From: a virus
Virus record (IMG/VR): IMGVR_UViG_3300048445_000053
Coordinates: 1-26,373 of that record
Direction: 5' to 3' (one strand)
DNA: 26,373 bases
Shown here in pieces: positions 22,916 through 26,373 of the stretch; positions within the stretch are counted from its first letter, which is position 1; every line of letters begins with the position of its first letter. The notes under the pieces are model-generated. The model was given only the letters and a program-made list of their open reading frames with translations, searched no databases and was not told where the DNA came from. Made by a program: the position numbers and the translations under genes.

Positions 22916-23554
22916 TTACCCTTTCATTATGTTAATAACGCGCTCCATCTTCTTACCGTGCGCGATGTATCCAATTACCGGAATAGATTTATCCCAACAC
23001 TTTCGACAAGTCCCACACTTACCCGCATTATCGTAAGCATGACACACTGATACACCTTTGGGTATGGTGCTACCCTCGGGAATGATTGTAGACCCGTGGT
23101 GCGCTTCAAATTCGCCCGTGACGCTATCGCTTGACAGTCTAACGGATACGTTAGGTAATGCCTTCATATGCTCGATAATCGTCTTAAACTTAGCGAATTT
23201 GTGCATTCTTGTCGGTATCCAATGCTTTACCCATGGCGTGAGTTTCATCACTTCGTAAATCTTAACGGCTAAGCGCAAAGAGTACATATCGCCACTGTCA
23301 AACCACCTAAAATAGCGATCATTATCTAACTGTTGCACCATGTCTTCGACCCACTCCGAACGCTTCCAATCTTGCTGATTTTCTAGGCGTGGCGCTTTAA
23401 CATTCGGAAATCTATAGTTCCCTGTTGTAGCGTAACATCCCTTACACGCGTCAACTAATTCGCCATTAGATTTCTTCGAAGCTGGGCAAGTGGTTAATGC
23501 TTCAAGACTCCATGAACGGCACGGCATTTTTGAGGCTTTAGATAATCTAATCAT
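22916..23554 (-). CDS. GP88-family-like cysteine-rich protein
   Basis: From ATG 23554 (TAATG overlap) the protein has 212 residues. Cysteines cluster at both ends: MPCRSW (C12), TTCP (C23), DACKGCYA (C37, C40), and C171 with KCGTCRKCW (C180, C183, C186), suggesting metal or Fe-S binding. The opening PCRSWSLEALTTCP, then CKGCYATTGNYRF, together with FRWFDSGDMYS and VRLSSDSV, matches the phage family called Gene product 88 (from a mycobacteriophage), whose biochemical role I do not know. The segments FDSGD and RLSSDS could be a nucleotide- or phosphate-binding site. Confidence 0.75.
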   Translation of the reverse strand: MIRLSKASKMPCRSWSLEALTTCPASKKSNGELVDACKGCYATTGNYRFPNVKAPRLENQQDWKRSEWVEDMVQQLDNDRYFRWFDSGDMYSLRLAVKIYEVMKLTPWVKHWIPTRMHKFAKFKTIIEHMKALPNVSVRLSSDSVTGEFEAHHGSTIIPEGSTIPKGVSVCHAYDNAGKCGTCRKCWDKSIPVIGYIAHGKKMERVINIMKG

Positions 23555-23727
23555 TATGCTTTCTCCCATTCGAACGCGTAAGCGTCAATCTTTATATATT
23601 CGTCTTCATCGTGACAGTACGCCACATAAACCGTGCCGTCTAAATCCGCATTAGGTGAAACCGATACATCAAGAGCGTACTCAACATTGGTAGCGTGGTA
23701 TCTAATCCAATTTGAACGATCAATCAT
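23554..23727 (-). CDS. Acidic 57-aa protein, hypothetical
   Basis: This 57-residue frame (MIDRSNWIRYHATNVEYALD ... AYAFEWEKA) is joined to both neighbours by TAATG overlaps. The alternating pattern LDGTVYVAYCHDEDEYIKID suggests an antiparallel beta hairpin. Function unknown. Confidence 0.7.
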   Translation of the reverse strand: MIDRSNWIRYHATNVEYALDVSVSPNADLDGTVYVAYCHDEDEYIKIDAYAFEWEKA

Positions 23728-23915
23728 TATGCAATTCCCTTTCCTTTTAATTGTTCTATTGCGTCCATTGCGTCTACAGCGTCAAACAAACTACCGACAG
23801 CACCATAAGCGCGAAGACAATACGCCATTTCGTCTGTTGCTCGGCGTTTAACTACATCCATGACAATAGAATCATTCATTAATTCGTTAAGTATTTCGTT
23901 ATATCTTTTTTTCAT
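23727..23915 (-). CDS. First gene of the minus-strand unit, 62-aa hypothetical
   Basis: ATG 23915 is chosen because GGGAAG lies just upstream; it gives 62 residues beginning MKKRYNEILNELMNDSIVMD. In-frame ATGs further upstream (up to 23972) lack an SD. The protein is helical, with an Ala/Asp-rich C-terminal half (GSLFDAVDAMDAIEQLKGKG). It is promoter-proximal in the replication operon, so it should be among the earliest products. Function unknown. Confidence 0.65.
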   Translation of the reverse strand: MKKRYNEILNELMNDSIVMDVVKRRATDEMAYCLRAYGAVGSLFDAVDAMDAIEQLKGKGIA

Positions 23916-23978
23916 TTGCTTCCCTTTCGTTATGTTGCATTGCGTCATTAATTGGTTTGTTTCGTGCGACAAACGAAT

Positions 23979-24006
23979 CCTATAATTATTACTTTGTACT
24001 AGTCAA
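23979..24006 (-). promoter_or_regulatory. Putative sigma70 promoter, minus strand, proximal
   Basis: On the minus strand TTGACT (24006-24001) is separated by 16 bases from TATAGG (23984-23979). It would direct transcription into the replication unit starting at 23915. Confidence 0.45.
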
Positions 24007-24051
24007 TACCTAGTGTCTTAATTGTCATAACTTTGCCATAACTCCATAGCG

Positions 24052-24079
24052 CCTATATATAAAGGTATACCCCTATCAA
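24052..24079 (-). promoter_or_regulatory. Putative sigma70 promoter, minus strand, distal
   Basis: On the minus strand TTGATA (24079-24074) and TATAGG (24057-24052) are 16 bases apart, the same architecture as the proximal copy. The spacer contains a GGTATACC palindrome that could be an operator. Confidence 0.4.
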
Positions 24080-24160
24080 TTATTTTTATAGTACGACCTA
24101 GTCTATTAATTCATCGCTAAAAGGTACATAAACGCCACACACTTTTACGACTGTTCAGTA

Positions 24161-24216
24161 ACTCTTATAACTCTTATGTCTTATATAAGAGTACTCTTAT
24201 GTATTATATAAGACCT
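24161..24216. repeat. 23-bp tandem repeat with nested palindromes
   Basis: Units at 24171-24193 and 24194-24216 agree at 19 of their first 20 positions (CTCTTATGT, then one variable base, then TTATATAAGA). A further partial copy, ACTCTTATA, lies at 24161-24169. Within it, TCTTATATAAGA (24179-24190) and ATAAGAGTACTCTTAT (24185-24200) are perfect palindromes. This could be an operator array or origin iterons. Confidence 0.8.
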
Positions 24217-24224
24217 GTAAAGAC

Positions 24225-24290
24225 ATGGGGGGAGTGCCAACAACACCGGGAGCGACCGTAGAGCACCTTAACAGACACAAAAAAGGCTAA
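24225..24290 (+). CDS. Possible 21-aa peptide in the control region
   Basis: A frame from ATG 24225 reads MGGVPTTPGATVEHLNRHKK and one more residue before TAA. It coincides with the only GC-richer stretch of the control region. There is no good Shine-Dalgarno (only GTAAAG upstream) and it lies upstream of the strong plus-strand promoter. It may be a leader peptide, or the composition may reflect a structured site instead. Confidence 0.25.
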   Translation: MGGVPTTPGATVEHLNRHKKG

Positions 24291-24401
24291 AATAGGCATA
24301 ATACTGCATAAATTAAAGAGTAACTATGTAGAAAAAAGACATTTAGAATTAATGGTTTATAATATATAACTAGATAGCGTCCATTTAGAATAAAAAAGGA
24401 C

Positions 24402-24430
24402 TTGACAAAGGGCTAAAAGTATGCTAGAAT
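24402..24430 (+). promoter_or_regulatory. Strong sigma70-type promoter before the terminase unit
   Basis: TTGACA (24402-24407), a 17-base spacer and TAGAAT (24425-24430) with an extended -10 TGC make a near-consensus host promoter. Transcription should start near 24437, giving a roughly 125-base leader before the terminase small-subunit gene. Confidence 0.75.
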
Positions 24431-24466
24431 CAACCCACTATACAGCACATTCGGACAACACTATAT

Positions 24467-24482
24467 TCATTCTAGTTAAATA
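24467..24482 (+). repeat. 16-bp direct repeat, copy 2
   Basis: TCATTCTAGTTAAATA is identical to 20208-20223. It lies in the predicted leader of the terminase unit. Confidence 0.75.
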
Positions 24483-24521
24483 TTAATATAAATAATGTCA
24501 AATATCTGTATAGATATTAAT

Positions 24522-24539
24522 AGTTACTAATAGTTACTA
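24522..24539 (+). repeat. 18-bp shared leader element, terminase copy
   Basis: AGTTACTAATAGTTACTA is identical to the minus-strand sequence at 20193-20176. It ends 24 bases before the TTG start of the small terminase gene, with AAAAGGA in between. Two TAGTTACTA dyads are spaced one helical turn apart. Confidence 0.8.
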
Positions 24540-24563
24540 AACAGTACTAAAAGGATAAACATT

Positions 24564-24965
24564 TTGTCCCTTGAAGATTCGAAGCCTGTAAAAAGAGGGC
24601 GTGGCAGACCTCGAAAGACTGAAGTTGAAGCAAAAAAGAAACGAAATAAAGTTGGTCGTCCTCCAGGTGAGGCAGCTAGGATTAAAGAGTTTCATGCAAG
24701 ACTATTAGCTACGAGTGGTGAAACGGTTATTAACACAATAATCACTAAAGCACTTGATAACGATGACAAAGATCAGGTAGCGTGTCTTAAAATGTGTATT
24801 GACCGTGTGTTACCGATGTCTTATTTTGAAAAGGGTAGGGATGCAGGTAGAGGTAGTGTTAACATTCAGATATCTATGGTAGGCGATAAGCAATCTGAGG
24901 TACTAGAGCAAGAAGAAGTAACTGATGTAGAGTTTGAGACCGTAAATGTCAGACCTGAAGATTAG
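24564..24965 (+). CDS. terS: Terminase small subunit with AT-hook motifs
   Basis: The 133-residue protein starts at a TTG codon 8 bases after AAAAGGA; no ATG start is available. Residues 8-17 (VKRGRGRPRK) and about 29-35 (KVGRPPG) are two AT-hook minor-groove-binding motifs. They are followed by helices (ARIKEFHARLLATSGETVIN, KDQVACLKMCIDRVLPMSYF) and an acidic tail. Its place directly upstream of the large terminase gene, with a 20-base overlap, and its DNA-binding N-terminus identify it as the small subunit that selects phage DNA for packaging. The acidic C-terminus probably contacts the large subunit. Confidence 0.8.
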   Translation: MSLEDSKPVKRGRGRPRKTEVEAKKKRNKVGRPPGEAARIKEFHARLLATSGETVINTIITKALDNDDKDQVACLKMCIDRVLPMSYFEKGRDAGRGSVNIQISMVGDKQSEVLEQEEVTDVEFETVNVRPED

Positions 24966-26217
24966 TTTACTTCCCTGGCAACAGGAGGTCTGGACTGATC
25001 CAGCTAGATTTAAGGTTATAGCTGCTGGTCGTAGGACAGGTAAGAGTAGAATGGCTGCGTGGAGACTCATAGTGTCTGCGTTAGAAGCTGATAAGGGTCA
25101 CGTCTGGTATGTAGCCCCTACTCAGCAACAGGCTAGGGACATTATGTGGCAACAGCTGCTGGAGTTAGGTAATCCGGTCATAGCAAATAGCCATGTAAAC
25201 AACATGCAGTTAACATTGATTAATGGTTCTATCATATCGTTAAAGGGAGCAGATAGACCAGAGACAATGCGGGGTGTAGCTTTAAAGTTTGTCGTACTCG
25301 ATGAGTATGCAGATATTAAACCTACAGTGTTCGAGCAGATTCTTAGACCAGCGTTAGCTGACTTGAAGGGTCACTGTATATTTATTGGTACACCGAAGGG
25401 ACGTAATCACTTCTATGACATCTACAAGATGGGTAGGAGTGAAAAACCAGAAACTAAAGACTGGAAGTCCTGGCACTTTACTAGCTTTGATAATCCACTG
25501 CTAGAAAAGGAAGAGATTGAAATAGCAAAGAACACCATGTCTACGTTCGCATACAGGCAGGAGTTCATGGCTAGTTTTGAAGCACCACAGTCAGAGATAT
25601 TTAAAGAAGACTGGGTGGTAGTCAAAGATAAAGACGATGAGCCAGAGTATGGTACTTACTACATGGCTGTTGACTTGGCAGGTTTTGAGAACGTATCAAA
25701 GCAAGCTAGTAACAAGAAGAAGTACCTAGACCAAACGTCTATAGCTATTGTCAAGGTAGGTGATGACAATAAATGGTGGGTAGATAAGGTTGATGCAGGA
25801 AGGTGGGATATTAAAGAAGTATGCGAGAGAATCCTAAAGCATGTCCAATTATACGGCATTCAAGTAATTGGAATAGAAAAAGGTTCTTTGATGCGAGCGT
25901 TAACACCTTATCTAACAGAGATGATGTTAAAGCAAGGTGTGTATCCAAGAATAGAAGAAATACGACTAGGCAATAAGAGTAAGGTAGACAGAGTTGTAGG
26001 TGCGTTGCAGGGTAGGTTTGAACACAAGCAGGTAGAACTCTGTGATGGTGACTGGGTAAGAGAGTTTAAAGATGAGTTACTAAACTTTCCTACCACTGGT
26101 GTGCATGATGACATGGTTGATTCAGTGAGTCTAATAGCTCACATAGCTAATGCAGCAGTGTACTTTGAAGATGATTTTGATGATTACGAACCCTTAGACA
26201 TTATATCAGGATATTAA
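24946..26217 (+). CDS. terL: Terminase large subunit
   Basis: The 423-residue packaging motor has an ATPase domain with Walker A AAGRRTGKS (26-34), Walker B FVVLDEY (D119, catalytic E120) and a coupling-type segment FIGTPKGRNHFYDIY (about 146-160). The RNase H-like nuclease has MAVDLAG (D243), IGIEKGS (E311) and VHDDMVDS (D388, D389). The ATPase pumps DNA into the procapsid and the nuclease cuts the concatemer. It is short compared with T7 gp19 (586 aa) but has all motifs, so it is a compact TerL. It overlaps terS and is followed by the portal gene. Confidence 0.95.
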   Translation: MSDLKISLLPWQQEVWTDPARFKVIAAGRRTGKSRMAAWRLIVSALEADKGHVWYVAPTQQQARDIMWQQLLELGNPVIANSHVNNMQLTLINGSIISLKGADRPETMRGVALKFVVLDEYADIKPTVFEQILRPALADLKGHCIFIGTPKGRNHFYDIYKMGRSEKPETKDWKSWHFTSFDNPLLEKEEIEIAKNTMSTFAYRQEFMASFEAPQSEIFKEDWVVVKDKDDEPEYGTYYMAVDLAGFENVSKQASNKKKYLDQTSIAIVKVGDDNKWWVDKVDAGRWDIKEVCERILKHVQLYGIQVIGIEKGSLMRALTPYLTEMMLKQGVYPRIEEIRLGNKSKVDRVVGALQGRFEHKQVELCDGDWVREFKDELLNFPTTGVHDDMVDSVSLIAHIANAAVYFEDDFDDYEPLDIISGY

Positions 26218-26218
26218 T

Positions 26219-26373
26219 ATGGCTGAACAATACGCAGAAACAGAATTCACATCAGAGGAAGAAGAAGTAACTCAGAGTGATAGGGAGCTAGTAGCTTTCG
26301 TAGTTGACCACTGTGACAAGTGGAGAGACTGGAGGGATACTAATTATGAAACCAAGTGGGATGAATATGAAAG
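26219..26373 (+). CDS. Portal protein, N-terminal fragment
   Basis: The frame begins one base after the TerL stop (MAEQYAETEFTSEEEEVTQS) and runs off the window after 51 codons. The segment LVAFVVDHCDKWRDWRD, followed by NYETKWDEYE, is typical of the start of podovirus portal (head-tail connector) proteins, which form the dodecameric DNA-entry ring. Identification rests on this motif and the TerS-TerL-portal order. Confidence 0.75.
   Translation, partial: MAEQYAETEFTSEEEEVTQSDRELVAFVVDHCDKWRDWRDTNYETKWDEYE

Larger units (their letters stand above)
23916..24563. promoter_or_regulatory. Divergent control region, about 650 bp
   Basis: This is the only long non-coding stretch. It separates the minus-strand replication unit from the plus-strand terminase unit. 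In order it holds two minus-strand sigma70-like promoters, a tandem repeat with palindromes (24161-24216), a GC-richer island with a possible tiny ORF (24225-24290), a strong plus-strand promoter (24402-24430), and two elements shared with the primase leader. It is the best candidate for the main transcription switch and possibly the replication origin or pac site. I see no intrinsic terminator or tRNA here. Confidence 0.75.

Noticed and set aside
23950-23975. GTTTGT...ACAAAC inverted repeat near the start of the minus-strand unit
   Set aside because: It is a 6-bp stem with an 8-base loop and no T-run; it could be an operator but is indistinguishable from chance.
24358-24363. Perfect TATAAT in the control region
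   Set aside because: No -35-like hexamer occurs 16-18 bases upstream (the position holds AAAGAC), so it is probably a chance match in AT-rich DNA.
1-26373. tRNA genes, CRISPR arrays, integrase, insertion sequences
   Set aside because: I looked for cloverleaf-like segments, regularly spaced repeats and recombinase or transposase motifs and found none.

Overview
The window looks like part of the genome of a lytic, short-tailed double-stranded DNA phage (podovirus-like, distantly T7-like). The evidence is a T7-type replisome (zinc/TOPRIM primase-helicase, family A polymerase, gp2.5-like ssDNA-binding protein, gp6-like 5'-3' exonuclease), a terminase-portal-tail adaptor-nozzle-ejection protein order, and almost no non-coding DNA. 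The low GC content, lysine-rich mini-proteins and B12-dependent ribonucleotide reductase resemble marine phages of Gram-negative bacteria. That habitat, and any host, is inference. I see no integrase, tRNA, CRISPR array or insertion sequence.

Layout. (1) Plus strand, 1-12157: a lysine-rich mini-protein, an XhlA-like membrane protein, a lipobox/C-terminal-TM protein that fits a unimolecular spanin, a small beta-rich protein, a 21-residue lysine-rich peptide, tail adaptor, tail nozzle, short tail fibre, a truncated GNAT-like protein, five ejection or internal-virion proteins (three of which look like segments of one large protein), a LysM-lysozyme and a 52-aa membrane protein. (2) Minus strand, 23915 down to 12154: sixteen small or accessory genes (zinc-ribbon proteins, a GP88-like cysteine-rich protein, a cytosine methyltransferase-like protein, a 27-aa membrane peptide), then primase-helicase, polymerase, SSB, exonuclease, a hypothetical protein, a PD-(D/E)XK nuclease, a metallophosphoesterase, a MazG-like protein, a 38-aa protein and class II ribonucleotide reductase. 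(3) A ~650-bp divergent control region, 23916-24563, with putative sigma70 promoters on both strands, a 23-bp tandem repeat with nested palindromes, and dyad elements. (4) Plus strand, 24564-26373: terminase small and large subunits and the start of the portal gene.

The two transcription units diverge at about 24 kb and converge at 12155, where nrdJ and the last plus-strand gene share a TTAA. Most gene junctions are one- or four-base stop/start overlaps (TAATG, ATGA), implying long translationally coupled polycistronic messages. Many genuine genes are under 60 codons and were found by following these overlaps by hand.

Most unusual points: a nuclease gene whose only plausible start is an ATC codon behind a perfect Shine-Dalgarno; a compact polymerase without the thioredoxin-binding insertion, paired with an SSB lacking a strongly acidic tail; an 18-bp element placed in the same orientation and at a similar distance before both the primase-helicase and terminase genes; and a possible signal-peptide-bearing longer form of the lysozyme.
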